64,000 nucleotides of DNA, from NCBI GenBank assembly GCA_902798385.1, contig CADBWK010000012.1, positions 1 to 64,000 of the forward strand. Reading direction: 5' to 3'. Source of the stretch: an uncultured Bacteroidales bacterium. Lineage in GTDB: Bacteria > Bacteroidota > Bacteroidia > Bacteroidales > Paludibacteraceae. Below, one piece after another: positions 1-7,436 of this stretch (the stretch's first letter is position 1; each line of letters begins with the position of its first letter). The notes beneath the pieces were generated by a model. That model saw only the letters and a list, made by a program, of their open reading frames with translations. It made no database searches and was not told the origin of the DNA. Both the position numbers and the translations under genes were made by a program.

Positions 1-185
1 CCAAGGAGATTGCCGCCCGCGGACGCTTCGCTAAGGCTTCCGATGCCTACAAGGCTATGACCGACGAGCAACTCAAGCAGTATCAAAAGGAGTGGAAAGA
101 CGCGCGATTCAAACTCAACGGCAAGAAGTACAACACCCTCCGCGGCTACATCATCGCACGACTCTACGCCGATCAAGTAGTCTAA
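1..185 (+). CDS. 3' end of a gene of unknown function (partial)
   Basis: The window opens inside a reading frame that runs for 60 codons to a TAA at 183-185. The visible C-terminus is basic and mostly helical (for example DEQLKQYQKEWKDARFKLNG). I recognise no domain. It is followed at short distance by several small genes on the same strand that resemble a prophage lysis cassette, so it may belong to the same element. The start lies outside the window, so length and function cannot be judged. Confidence 0.6.
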   Translation, partial: KEIAARGRFAKASDAYKAMTDEQLKQYQKEWKDARFKLNGKKYNTLRGYIIARLYADQVV

Positions 186-196
186 AGGGATCTATC

Positions 197-228
197 AGGT
201 ATATTTTAGGTATGTTTTACGTGTGACC
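197..228. repeat. Degenerate tandem tract, period 11
   Basis: Three 11-nt units of the form AGGTATRTTTT lie just after the first stop codon. On the other strand the units resemble the 11-nt units at 56757-56811 (AAACATACCTT type), so the two loci appear to carry the same kind of tract. Confidence 0.55.
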
Positions 229-243
229 AAATTATTTTTGCAT

Positions 244-588
244 ATGAAAGTTATATTATCAAACATGTGTTTGTCCCTTGTGGGAATGCTTAAACCCGAG
301 TTGGGCTACTTCCTCGTTAAGCGTGGTAAATCCTTCTTCTCCCAACGTTCAGGACACGGTGCGCCCCCTGACGGTCATTGGCGATTCATCGTCCTCTGCG
401 CCGAAATGGCTAAAAACGGCTTGCATATCAAGGACATCAAGGTCGATTGGCTCGAACTACAAACTGCCCTCTATGAGGCAAAATGTTTCACCGCCTCAGA
501 GCAAGTAAGGCGCAACTATGCCGATAAGGGCAAAGCGACCTACAACGCCCGCGACATCCTCAACCTCAAAACCACATTCGGCTTATGA
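244..588 (+). CDS. Hypothetical protein, 114 residues
   Basis: Open frame with an ATG at 244; a GTG at 223 would add seven residues. I do not recognise the family. The C-terminal half is rich in lysine and polar residues, and there is a short hydrophobic stretch near the N-terminus. Its TGA stop overlaps the ATG of the next small gene (ATGA at 585-588), which supports translation of both as a unit. Context suggests membership of the same phage-like cassette as the holin-like and DUF5675 genes downstream. Confidence 0.55.
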   Translation: MKVILSNMCLSLVGMLKPELGYFLVKRGKSFFSQRSGHGAPPDGHWRFIVLCAEMAKNGLHIKDIKVDWLELQTALYEAKCFTASEQVRRNYADKGKATYNARDILNLKTTFGL

Positions 589-740
589 GACCCACTACTG
601 CAAAACGTTATCGCCGCATCCGAGCCGCGTACAATGCCCTGCCCGCGATGCCCGTCATGCTCGCCTATGCCCGTCTGGCGGAACAATTTGATCTTTCGGA
701 GGAATGGATTCGCAAGATTTTGGCAAAAAAACCGCCATAA
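585..740 (+). CDS. Small basic protein, 51 residues, possible helix-turn-helix
   Basis: A 51-codon frame starts at the ATG overlapping the previous stop (ATGA) and ends with TAA at 738-740. The product is basic at the N-terminus (MRPTTAKRYRRIRAAYNAL) and ends with LAEQFDLSEEWIRKILAK, which reads like two helices of a helix-turn-helix. The start-stop overlap is the main reason to regard it as a gene. No function can be assigned beyond possible nucleic-acid binding. Confidence 0.5.
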   Translation: MRPTTAKRYRRIRAAYNALPAMPVMLAYARLAEQFDLSEEWIRKILAKKPP

Positions 741-786
741 ATCCAACAATTGGTGGTTTCCACCAACAACGAGCCCTAAAAAGCTG

Positions 787-794
787 TACCTTTG
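787..794 (+). promoter_or_regulatory. Minus-7 promoter box TACCTTTG
   Basis: TACCTTTG followed by CACC matches the Bacteroidetes TAnnTTTG minus-7 consensus and lies 17 nt before the holin-like gene. No TTTG sits at the usual 20-nt distance upstream, so strength is uncertain. Confidence 0.4.
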
Positions 795-811
795 CACCGG
801 ATTTGAAAACA

Positions 812-1015
812 ATGAACAACAAACAGGTAAATATCATCCAATTGATCATCGCGACGGTGGTCGTACTCTGCGGAGTCGCGCTACTCTTTGTCGGCATCAA
901 ATACGACCCTGCCGGACAGATTCACGATTCCGTTCTCGTCGCCTTCGGGGAGGCTGCTACATTCGCCGGATCGATCATTGGCATTGATTACCACTATAAG
1001 AATCGTGCAAAATGA
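812..1015 (+). CDS. Small membrane protein, holin-like, 67 residues
   Basis: The start is the ATG at 812, right after a minus-7 box. The product has one clear transmembrane segment (IIQLIIATVVVLCGVALLFV, residues about 8-27), a polar middle, and a second weak hydrophobic segment (FGEAATFAGSIIGI). Size, topology and position directly before a DUF5675 gene fit the holin-like genes of Bacteroidetes prophages, but no sequence motif proves that role. The stop overlaps the start region of the next gene. Confidence 0.55.
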   Translation: MNNKQVNIIQLIIATVVVLCGVALLFVGIKYDPAGQIHDSVLVAFGEAATFAGSIIGIDYHYKNRAK

Positions 1016-1391
1016 CATCAATCATAGTTATCGGCTCTACCGTGAACCTGCGGACGGGAAACGCGTCTTCGGAAATCTGTATCTATGTACGGGCGACCGT
1101 CAGGAACACGTCTGCGTCACACTCGAAAACCAAGACTACACCATCCCACGTGGTCGTTACACCGTTGAGGTGACATGGAGCCCCCGCTTCAAGAGATTGC
1201 TGCCCATACTCAAGAAAGTACCCGGCAGAGAAGGTATCAGAATACATCGCGGTACCAAACCCGAACACTCCCGCGGCTGCATCCTTGTAAGCGCTGACAT
1301 TGAGCAAAAACTTAGTGCTATAATACTCAAACACATACAAAACAATGAGAAAACATCTATCGAAATTATTGATCCTTGCGCTCGTACTTAG
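1005..1391 (+). CDS. DUF5675 family protein
   Basis: The frame encodes NLYLCTGDRQEHVCVTLE, then IPRGRYTVEVTWSPRF, then GIRIHRGTKPEHSRGCILV. This is the order typical of DUF5675: a beta-rich small domain with an IPxGxY turn, an IHxG motif and a GCI(L/V) motif. The family is common in prophages and phage-like islands of Bacteroidetes; its activity is unproven, and a cell-wall role is often suspected from context. I chose the GTG at 1005, which overlaps the preceding gene by 11 nt; no ATG lies near. Its last 47 nt overlap the next lipoprotein gene in another frame. Confidence 0.7.
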   Translation: MQNDINHSYRLYREPADGKRVFGNLYLCTGDRQEHVCVTLENQDYTIPRGRYTVEVTWSPRFKRLLPILKKVPGREGIRIHRGTKPEHSRGCILVSADIEQKLSAIILKHIQNNEKTSIEIIDPCART

Positions 1392-1539
1392 CGCTTTCGC
1401 AGTCGGCGTCTGTAGTTGCAAAGCTTGGAGAACCATCTCCACTTCCGCGACTTACGTTCAGTCAAACGACTCAACGAAAACCTCAGCGACCATCACCACC
1501 AAGACGGTCGAAGAGTATCAAGGCGTCAAGAAAAAATAG
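1345..1539 (+). CDS. Small lipoprotein nested into the end of the DUF5675 gene
   Basis: The 64-residue product starts MRKHLSKLLILALVLSAFAV and has a probable lipobox (VGVCSC), followed by a short polar tail rich in Thr and Ser. It starts inside the DUF5675 gene in a different frame. That arrangement, a small outer-membrane lipoprotein gene overlapping a lysis gene, resembles Rz/Rz1-type spanins, but the upstream partner here is DUF5675 and not a known inner-membrane spanin. The overlap is seen; the spanin reading is inference. Confidence 0.55.
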   Translation: MRKHLSKLLILALVLSAFAVGVCSCKAWRTISTSATYVQSNDSTKTSATITTKTVEEYQGVKKK

Positions 1540-1626
1540 GTAAAGGACGCGCCTATTAAAAGAATGTATGTCCATTACGCCGGATTATATCCGGCATAGT
1601 ACTAACCCAAAACACACTTACTCACT

Positions 1627-2013
1627 ATGGGAAAAGTTACTTATTCGGCAGGTATTGAGTACGTTTCGGGCTCACTTGCGAAACCGAAGAAAGTGGACGG
1701 CCACAGCCACGGCGAGTACCTCATCGGTACGCACCGCACCGCCCCGACCCAGAATCCCGCTTGTACGCGCCTTTACATCCGTAAGGCTGACACCTACGGA
1801 CAGAAGGTAAGTCAGTCGTCTCGTTCTCTGAACGCTCGTGCACGCTTCACCGCGATTCGCGAGGCAGTCGAGCTCCGCAAGACCGACTTGCAGAAGATCA
1901 CGCTGGACAAGCAGGCGTTCGAGGCTCAGAAGAACACCGCCGGCGGCAAGAAGACCATGAAGGCCTACTTGTGGAAAGTCTGCGGTCAGGAGTACGACCA
2001 AGTTCACGGCTAA
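1627..2013 (+). CDS. Hypothetical basic protein, 128 residues
   Basis: The clear ATG at 1627 opens a basic, soluble protein without signal peptide. The first third is glycine and histidine rich (VDGHSHGEYLIGTHRTA); the remainder looks alpha-helical (LQKITLDKQAFEAQ) and ends KKTMKAYLWKVCGQEYD. I do not recognise the family. It is the last gene before a strong terminator and is probably part of the same element as the preceding small genes. Confidence 0.6.
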   Translation: MGKVTYSAGIEYVSGSLAKPKKVDGHSHGEYLIGTHRTAPTQNPACTRLYIRKADTYGQKVSQSSRSLNARARFTAIREAVELRKTDLQKITLDKQAFEAQKNTAGGKKTMKAYLWKVCGQEYDQVHG

Positions 2014-2041
2014 TCCATCCGGATCGGTTTAAAAAGAAAGG

Positions 2042-2071
2042 GGTCACCTCAATAATGGTGACCTCTTTTTT
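2042..2071 (+). terminator. Rho-independent terminator
   Basis: Perfect 7-bp stem GGTCACC/GGTGACC (2042-2048 and 2057-2063) with an 8-nt loop, followed by CTC and a T run. It ends the 1-2013 gene group and separates it from the next large gene. Confidence 0.85.
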
Positions 2072-2099
2072 ATGCGTTTTTATTTGATTATTTGAACCC

Positions 2100-4523
2100 T
2101 TGGCATATAATTACCCGTTCTCATTAGCTGCGCAAGACAGCGTCATTATTCCTATCCGCGTCACCAAATACGGCGAGGAGTGTCCGAAAGATGCTTCCGG
2201 CGGCGGTGGCGGCGGAGGCGGAGGAGGTAGCTCTTCCGGCGGTGGTACCGGCGGCCCCGGCGGTGGTAGCGGTCCGGATCTATTCTCGGACTTAGGCGCC
2301 CTCTTCGGCGCGCCGAGTGCGAAGCGTGCCGCTGCGCCCAGAAAAGCCACGTCGTTCCTTACCGGAAAGAACCTCTCGATGTATCCGTCGAACATACGCG
2401 CTTATGTAGATCGTTCCGACCATGCGTGGGTAGCCGTAGCGGCGATGTACGCAATCGAACTGGAGATATACGGCGACACGACATTCTGGTACATGGAGCC
2501 TTCGGAAGGCGAAGCCTTGGGTAATTTCATCAAGACTTGGGACGGCTCCAGCGACGATATCTGGAATTATAAACCCGATACCGTTCCGGTAGGCGTTTAT
2601 TCGCGCTTCATCGATCGTCTCCAGCATACGCTGCTCAACGACACGACAGATGGCAATTATATCCATTGGGATAAGGTCACCCGCTGTGCAGAGGTCTATG
2701 CGGAGCAAGTCAATGCCGCCAATGAGTTAGGTTACGTGGACTTGTCCTCTATGCTCAGAACGGAGGTGAATAACTTGGTGGAGGACTTCCAGGAAGATCC
2801 GGGTGACGGTATATGCGCTTCTATCTCGCTGCAGTTCAGCCAGAAGGCAGTCTTCTCTCGTCAAGCCTTCCGCGGTACACTCACCGTGACCAACGGACAT
2901 GAGTCCGCCGCGATGGATTCCGTGGTACTGACCCTCAAGGTGATCAACCAGCAGACCGGCGCCGTAGCCACCATGCATGAGTTCCAGATCAACCTGGAGT
3001 CGCTCGAAGGCTTCACCGGAAATATGAATCTGGAGGACGGCTGGTCGCTGGCGGGTAACAGCACCGGTGTAGCTACCGTGCTCTTCATCCCGACCAAGTA
3101 CGCAGCCCTCACAGCCGACGTCAACTATTCGTTCGGCGGTGAACTGACATACAAAGATCCGAACACGGGCCTCAAGATGACCTATACGCTCATGCCGCAG
3201 ATCCTGACGGTCAGCCCCTCGCCGAACCTGCAGTTGACCTATTTCATGCAGCGCGATATCTTAGGCGATGACGCGTTGACGGAAGATGTGGTCGAGCCGA
3301 TGGAAGAAGCCGAGTTCGCACTCCTTATTAATAATATCGGAAACGGCGATGCGAAGAACATGCGTATCAAGACCGAGCAACCGCAGATCGTGGACAACGA
3401 GAAAGGTCTGTTGATCAAGTTCCAACTCACCCGCTCGCTCCATAACGGCGAATCGGTATCCTTCGGTCTCGACGGCAGTATCACCAATAGCTTGGGCGAC
3501 ATCGCGGCGCATAGTACGGATTACGTGCAGTGGTTCCTGACGAGCACTTTGTTAGGTCATTTCACGAACTACAACATCTCCGCGACGCACCTGACGAGTT
3601 ATGGTAACCCCGATATGTCACTACTCGATACCGTGACCATCCATGAGCTGATCCGCAGTGTGGATATACCGAGCGGTATCGCATGGCTCTGCAACGATAT
3701 CGAGGATGCCCGCGACATGCCGGACGCGCTCTACGGCGCAGACGGTTCGCTCTTCGATGTGCGACCGGCAAGCACCGCGCAGATGTCGTGGGTAGATGAG
3801 AAGCATTATCAGCTGAGTATCAACGGCCGCAGCGGATGGATATACGGCAACGTACAGGATATGACGAACGGTAACCAGCAGTTGACCCGTGTCATACGTA
3901 GTAGCGACGGCAAAGAGATGAGTCTGCGTAATTTCTGGCAGACGCATGTCACCTTGCGCGACGGTAAGAAACCGCTGTACGAGAACAAGATCCATTTCCT
4001 CGACTCGATCGCTTCGAGCGATGAGATCTATGATCTCTATTTCGAGGACCTGCCGGGAGAACGCCTGCTGATCGATCATATCGACGGTGTGCCGAGTTCA
4101 ACCAGCGACAGCCTCGTGACCGCACTCGATGTGACCTTCACCAAACCGGTAGCAGTAGTCAGCTTCACCAACGAAGACCTGCGTCTCACGCGGGACGGCA
4201 TCGCAGTAGATATGTCCGAAGTGACGGTACAGGCGATCTCCGAATCGATCTTCCATATCGACCTCAGCAAGGTATCCGACCGAAACGGCTACTACGTACT
4301 GGAGATCGTGATGAACGGTATCGTCGATACGGAAGGATTCCCGGGTTCAACATACGGCTCCGAGCACCGCGTTTACTGGTCGCAACTCGTCGAAGGTCTG
4401 ACCACAGGTATGGAGCGCGTTCAGCAATCCGACTCCGGAGTACAGAAGATCATCCGTGACGGTCAACTGATCATCATCAAAAACGGCGTTCAGTACAACG
4501 TCCTCGGCGCTGAACTGAAATAA
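2100..4523 (+). CDS. Large surface protein with T9SS-type tail, N-terminus apparently missing
   Basis: The open frame gives up to 807 residues and can only start at a TTG (2100), soon after an in-frame stop at 2085 and 29 nt after a terminator. It has no signal peptide and begins as if in mid-protein (AYNYPFSLAAQDSVIIPIRV). A glycine/serine linker follows (residues about 34-57), then beta-sandwich-like segments, and finally the tail IRDGQLIIIKNGVQYNVLGA near the C-terminus. Two other secreted proteins in this window end in the same way, which suggests export by the type IX secretion system. Because export needs a signal peptide, this is likely the 3' part of a longer gene that was cut by the upstream cassette or by rearrangement. 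A misassembly is the alternative. Confidence 0.65.
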   Translation: MAYNYPFSLAAQDSVIIPIRVTKYGEECPKDASGGGGGGGGGGSSSGGGTGGPGGGSGPDLFSDLGALFGAPSAKRAAAPRKATSFLTGKNLSMYPSNIRAYVDRSDHAWVAVAAMYAIELEIYGDTTFWYMEPSEGEALGNFIKTWDGSSDDIWNYKPDTVPVGVYSRFIDRLQHTLLNDTTDGNYIHWDKVTRCAEVYAEQVNAANELGYVDLSSMLRTEVNNLVEDFQEDPGDGICASISLQFSQKAVFSRQAFRGTLTVTNGHESAAMDSVVLTLKVINQQTGAVATMHEFQINLESLEGFTGNMNLEDGWSLAGNSTGVATVLFIPTKYAALTADVNYSFGGELTYKDPNTGLKMTYTLMPQILTVSPSPNLQLTYFMQRDILGDDALTEDVVEPMEEAEFALLINNIGNGDAKNMRIKTEQPQIVDNEKGLLIKFQLTRSLHNGESVSFGLDGSITNSLGDIAAHSTDYVQWFLTSTLLGHFTNYNISATHLTSYGNPDMSLLDTVTIHELIRSVDIPSGIAWLCNDIEDARDMPDALYGADGSLFDVRPASTAQMSWVDEKHYQLSINGRSGWIYGNVQDMTNGNQQLTRVIRSSDGKEMSLRNFWQTHVTLRDGKKPLYENKIHFLDSIASSDEIYDLYFEDLPGERLLIDHIDGVPSSTSDSLVTALDVTFTKPVAVVSFTNEDLRLTRDGIAVDMSEVTVQAISESIFHIDLSKVSDRNGYYVLEIVMNGIVDTEGFPGSTYGSEHRVYWSQLVEGLTTGMERVQQSDSGVQKIIRDGQLIIIKNGVQYNVLGAELK

Positions 4524-4543
4524 ACCAAACAATCTCACTTTCC

Positions 4544-4574
4544 GCTGCACTCCTTCGGGGGTGCAGCTTTTTTT
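4544..4574 (+). terminator. Terminator, copy 1 of a duplicated block
   Basis: A 7-bp stem GCTGCAC/GTGCAGC encloses TCCTTCGGGG and is followed by seven Ts. The hairpin and about 20 nt before it (ACCAAACRATCTCACTT) recur at 5681-5730. Confidence 0.85.
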
Positions 4575-4647
4575 GCCCTTTCTGCATTTTTGTACGATTT
4601 GAGAATAGATTTGTACGATTTGCGAATGCTTTTTAGATAAAAAGCAG

Positions 4648-4655
4648 TACTTTTG
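4648..4655 (+). promoter_or_regulatory. Minus-7 box TACTTTTG
   Basis: AAAAAGCAGTACTTTTG is nearly identical to the spacer and minus-7 region of the tyrS and tRNA-Gln promoters. The nearest TTTG (4619-4622) is 25 nt away and not the usual 20, so the promoter may be weak. It precedes the two lipoprotein genes. Confidence 0.5.
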
Positions 4656-4684
4656 TGCGCAAATTTGAAAATTAACGCATAAAA

Positions 4685-5134
4685 ATGATTGCACAAATGA
4701 GAAAAATCTTATTCTTCGCCATTGCATTGGTAGTTACTGCATTGGCATTCACAGCATGTGAGAAAAACGGCGCCAGCGCACTCGTTGGCACCTGGTCCAG
4801 AGACACCGAAAAGGACGCCTCCGGCTACTACGAGACCCAGACGCTCATCATCGGTGAAAAGGACTTTGCATTCCACGGTCAGCAACATGATCCGGCACAT
4901 CCGGACTTTATCGCAATTATGCTTTTAGAAGGCACATACGATCTCGATGGCGACGTTATTAATGCGCATTATCTCAGACATGGTTGGAACCATAACGGCG
5001 AAATCGAATGGGTACCCGGATGGGAAGGTCAAGAAGAGAAAATCAAATATTCCATCGACGGTAAGAAACTCACCATCATCCGCAACTACGGTGAGGAACA
5101 CCCGAACGATCCTGAGGTATTCACCAAACAATAA
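4685..5134 (+). CDS. Lipoprotein, lipocalin-like
   Basis: A signal peptide runs to a lipobox (LAFTACEKN), so the mature protein is lipid-anchored. The body starts LVGTWSRDTEKDASG and ends with SIDGKKLTIIRNYGEE. This pattern, an early GTW motif and then DGxxL(T/I)I near the end, is typical of the small lipocalin-like lipoproteins of Bacteroidetes. It is followed 6 nt later by a paralogue with the same layout. An internal ATG at 4697 (MRKILFF) is an equally likely start. The ligand is unknown. Confidence 0.7.
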   Translation: MIAQMRKILFFAIALVVTALAFTACEKNGASALVGTWSRDTEKDASGYYETQTLIIGEKDFAFHGQQHDPAHPDFIAIMLLEGTYDLDGDVINAHYLRHGWNHNGEIEWVPGWEGQEEKIKYSIDGKKLTIIRNYGEEHPNDPEVFTKQ

Positions 5135-5140
5135 TTTGCT

Positions 5141-5590
5141 ATGAAAAAAATTCTATTCTTTGCCCTTGTGCTGGCAGCCGGCATGACGGTATTCACTTCT
5201 TGCAAGAAGAAAGACAAAATTGACAGCCCGATCGTAGGTACATGGATGCGCGCCGCAGGCGAGTCTGACTTTTTCTACACCTTCGGTGAAGACGGTACGT
5301 ACCAACGTATTGAGGATTATTACATGAACGGTCGCGACGTAGTAGCTCACGAGCATATCGTCCACGAGCATATCGTCGGAGACGGTACGTTTAAGATTGA
5401 CGGCGATGTAATCGATGCTACGCTCAATTCCATTCTCGTCTATATGGACGGCAGTAAGGACGGTGATGATTTCAGCGAGTTCTGGCCGATGAATGAAAAA
5501 CTGAAATTCAGCCTGAAAGGCGACTACCTGACGCTGATTCATAACGCCGGTACAGAAGAAGAATGGCCGGAACTATTACTCAAGCAATAA
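5141..5590 (+). CDS. Lipoprotein, lipocalin-like, paralogue of the preceding gene
   Basis: It has the same length as its upstream neighbour (149 residues) and the same plan: a signal peptide with lipobox (VFTSCKKK), SPIVGTWMRAAGESDF, a DGTFKIDGDVIDAT strand pair, and FSLKGDYLTLIHNAG near the end. The two genes probably arose by tandem duplication and form one operon. A perfect 15-bp tandem duplication at 5348-5377 doubles the peptide HEHIV in the middle of the protein. The role is unknown. Confidence 0.7.
   Translation: MKKILFFALVLAAGMTVFTSCKKKDKIDSPIVGTWMRAAGESDFFYTFGEDGTYQRIEDYYMNGRDVVAHEHIVHEHIVGDGTFKIDGDVIDATLNSILVYMDGSKDGDDFSEFWPMNEKLKFSLKGDYLTLIHNAGTEEEWPELLLKQ
5348..5377. repeat. 15-bp perfect tandem duplication inside a lipoprotein gene
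   Basis: CACGAGCATATCGTC occurs twice in direct succession and adds five residues in frame (HEHIV repeated). It looks like a recent replication slip. Confidence 0.85.
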
Positions 5591-5700
5591 ATCATTCCCC
5601 AAAAAACTGGTTCCAGATCCTTCGTGGCGATGGAACGAACTACAGTTACTGGTGGTTCGTCCGCGTTAAATAACAATTACACCAAACGATCTCACTTTTG

Positions 5701-5730
5701 GCTGCACTCTTTCGGGGGTGCAGCTTTTTT
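5701..5730 (+). terminator. Terminator, copy 2 of a duplicated block
   Basis: GCTGCAC/GTGCAGC stem with a CTTTCGGGG-type loop and a T run. The hairpin and upstream sequence (from 5681) match 4524-4574. The 90 nt between the lipoprotein stop and this block hold no recognisable gene. Confidence 0.85.
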
Positions 5731-5740
5731 ATGCATTTTA

Positions 5741-5772
5741 TTTGCGTATGTCAAAAAAAAGCAGTACCTTTG
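5741..5772 (+). promoter_or_regulatory. tyrS promoter with extended minus-33 element
   Basis: TTTGCGTATGTC at 5741-5752 and TACCTTTG at 5765-5772, with exactly 20 nt between TTTG and the minus-7 box. tyrS starts 39 nt further on. Confidence 0.85.
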
Positions 5773-5811
5773 CACCCGCAAAGGTTTTGAACGAATAATT
5801 ACAACGAATAT

Positions 5812-7110
5812 ATGACAAAGAATTTTGTAGAAGAGCTCCGTTGGAGAGGCATGTTGCAGGATATCATGCCGGGTACGGAGGAACAATTGATGAAGGAAAT
5901 GACGACTGCGTACGTAGGTATTGATCCGACGGCGGACAGTCTGCATATCGGTCACTTGTGCGGTATCATGATGCTGCGTCACCTGCAGGCCTGCGGCCAT
6001 AAACCGATCGCGCTCATTGGTGGTGCCACAGGTATGATCGGTGACCCTTCCGGCAAATCGGCGGAGCGTAACCTGCTGACCGAGGAGATCCTGCGCCACA
6101 ACGTAGCGTGTATCCGCGAGCAACTCGAGCATTTCCTCGATTTCAACAGCGATGCCCCCAATGCCGCAGAGTTGGTGAATAACTACGACTGGATGAAGGA
6201 CTACACCTTTATCAATTTCACGCGCGATATCGGTAAACTGATCACCGTCAACTACATGATGGCGAAGGACTCCGTTAAGAAACGCTTCAACGGCGAGTTC
6301 TCGCAGGGTATGTCGTTCACCGAGTTCACCTACCAGTTGCTGCAAGGCTACGACTTCGTGTACCTCAACGAGCACAAGAACTGCCTGATGCAAATGGGCG
6401 GTTCCGATCAATGGGGAAACATCACGACAGGTATCGAGCTCATGCGTAAGATGAACGGCAAGACCGCCTTCGCCCTCACCTGCCCGCTGATCACCAAAGC
6501 CGACGGCGGTAAGTTCGGTAAGACCGAGAGCGGAAACGTATGGCTGAGCAAGAAATACACCAGCCCGTATAAGTTCTACCAGTTCTGGATGAACGTGAGC
6601 GACGACGATGCGAAACGCTATATCAAGATCTTCACGAGCCTCAGCCGCGAAGAGATCGAAGCGCTGATCAAGGAGCACGAAGAGGCACCGCATCTGCGCG
6701 TGCTGCAGAAACGTCTGGCGAAGGAAGTGACCTGCATGGTGCACAGCGAAGCAGACTATAACGCTGCTGTCGAAGCCTCTAATATATTATTCGGAAACGC
6801 GACCGCGGACGCGTTGCGCGCGCTGGACGAGGAGACGTTCCTGCAGGTGTTCGAAGGCGTGGAGCGCTATGAGATCCCGATGGACGAACTGAAAGCCGGT
6901 ATCGGTCCCTTGGACCTGCTGGCCGAGAAGACGAATATCTTCCCGAGTAAGGGTGAGGCACGTAAGATGATTCAGGCCAACGGCTTCTCTCTCAACAAAG
7001 AGAAACTGACCGATCCGCAATCACCAATCACCCATGAGCAATTACTGAATAATAAGTACTTGCTCTTCCAAAAAGGCAAGAAAAACTACTATTTGGTCAT
7101 CGCCAAATAA
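5812..7110 (+). CDS. tyrS: Tyrosyl-tRNA synthetase
   Basis: This cytoplasmic enzyme charges tRNA-Tyr with tyrosine using ATP. The 432-residue product has the class I signature HIGH at residues 45-48 ([10 protein letters not shown]), the tyrosine-binding core, and a KFGKTE motif in place of KMSKS. The C-terminal 60 residues form an S4 RNA-binding domain ([15 protein letters not shown]). The length is normal for the bacterial TyrRS type. The ATG at 5812 follows directly on a strong promoter. The gene appears monocistronic, because a tRNA gene with its own promoter follows. Confidence 0.97.
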   Translation: MTKNFVEELRWRGMLQDIMPGTEEQLMKEMTTAYVGIDPTADSLHIGHLCGIMMLRHLQACGHKPIALIGGATGMIGDPSGKSAERNLLTEEILRHNVACIREQLEHFLDFNSDAPNAAELVNNYDWMKDYTFINFTRDIGKLITVNYMMAKDSVKKRFNGEFSQGMSFTEFTYQLLQGYDFVYLNEHKNCLMQMGGSDQWGNITTGIELMRKMNGKTAFALTCPLITKADGGKFGKTESGNVWLSKKYTSPYKFYQFWMNVSDDDAKRYIKIFTSLSREEIEALIKEHEEAPHLRVLQKRLAKEVTCMVHSEADYNAAVEASNILFGNATADALRALDEETFLQVFEGVERYEIPMDELKAGIGPLDLLAEKTNIFPSKGEARKMIQANGFSLNKEKLTDPQSPITHEQLLNNKYLLFQKGKKNYYLVIAK

Positions 7111-7147
7111 GAAAAAGCATAAAAAAGTGCAAAAAAGTGCTGCAAAA

Positions 7148-7179
7148 TTTGCGTATGTCAAAAAAAAGCAGTACTTTTG
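7148..7179 (+). promoter_or_regulatory. tRNA-Gln promoter with extended minus-33 element
   Basis: TTTGCGTATGTC at 7148-7159, a 20-nt gap after TTTG, and TACTTTTG at 7172-7179. The spacer (AAAAAAAGCAG) is almost the same as in the tyrS promoter, as if copied from it. The tRNA starts 22 nt further on. Confidence 0.85.
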
Positions 7180-7201
7180 CACCCGCTTTTGAAAAAAGTG
7201 C

Positions 7202-7272
7202 TGTCCACTCGTATATCGGTATTACACCGGATTTTGGTTCCGAGAAGCGAGGTTCGACTCCTCGGTGGACAA
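7202..7272 (+). tRNA. tRNA-Gln (anticodon TTG)
   Basis: The cloverleaf folds with acceptor stem TGTCCAC/GTGGACA, a short D arm (GTA/TAC) with GG in the loop, anticodon arm CCGGA-TTTTGGT-TCCGA with anticodon TTG, and T arm CGAGG-TTCGACT-CCTCG. A first-base U and the CCGGATT anticodon stem are typical of tRNA-Gln. CCA is not encoded. The outer pair of the anticodon stem is a C-A mismatch. A short hairpin terminator follows. Confidence 0.9.
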
Positions 7273-7276
7273 CAAG

Positions 7277-7300
7277 GGCTGCTTCGGCAGCCTTAATCGT
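7277..7300 (+). terminator. Hairpin after tRNA-Gln
   Basis: GGCTGC-TTCG-GCAGCC stem-loop (7277-7292) directly after the tRNA, with a poor T tail (TTAATCGT). It may act as terminator or as a processing barrier. Confidence 0.55.
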
Positions 7301-7366
7301 AGAACAACGATTAAGCAGAAGCAGCCTTAATCGTCAAAGTAAGAACAACGATTAAGCAGAAGCAGC
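7301..7366. repeat. Two 25-bp direct repeats in the rplY leader
   Basis: The same 25-nt sequence, starting AGAACAACGATTAAG and ending AAGCAGC, occurs at 7301-7325 and 7342-7366. Each copy holds ACGATTAAG, which can pair with an upstream CTTAATCGT (7292-7300 and 7326-7334), so the block can form two alternative hairpins between tRNA-Gln and rplY. Confidence 0.7.
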
Positions 7367-7436
7367 TTTTTCCGCAAAAGCGGAGCGAGTGTGATGGAAT
7401 ACTCGGTATTAAGTAACACAAACAACAATTATTCAA

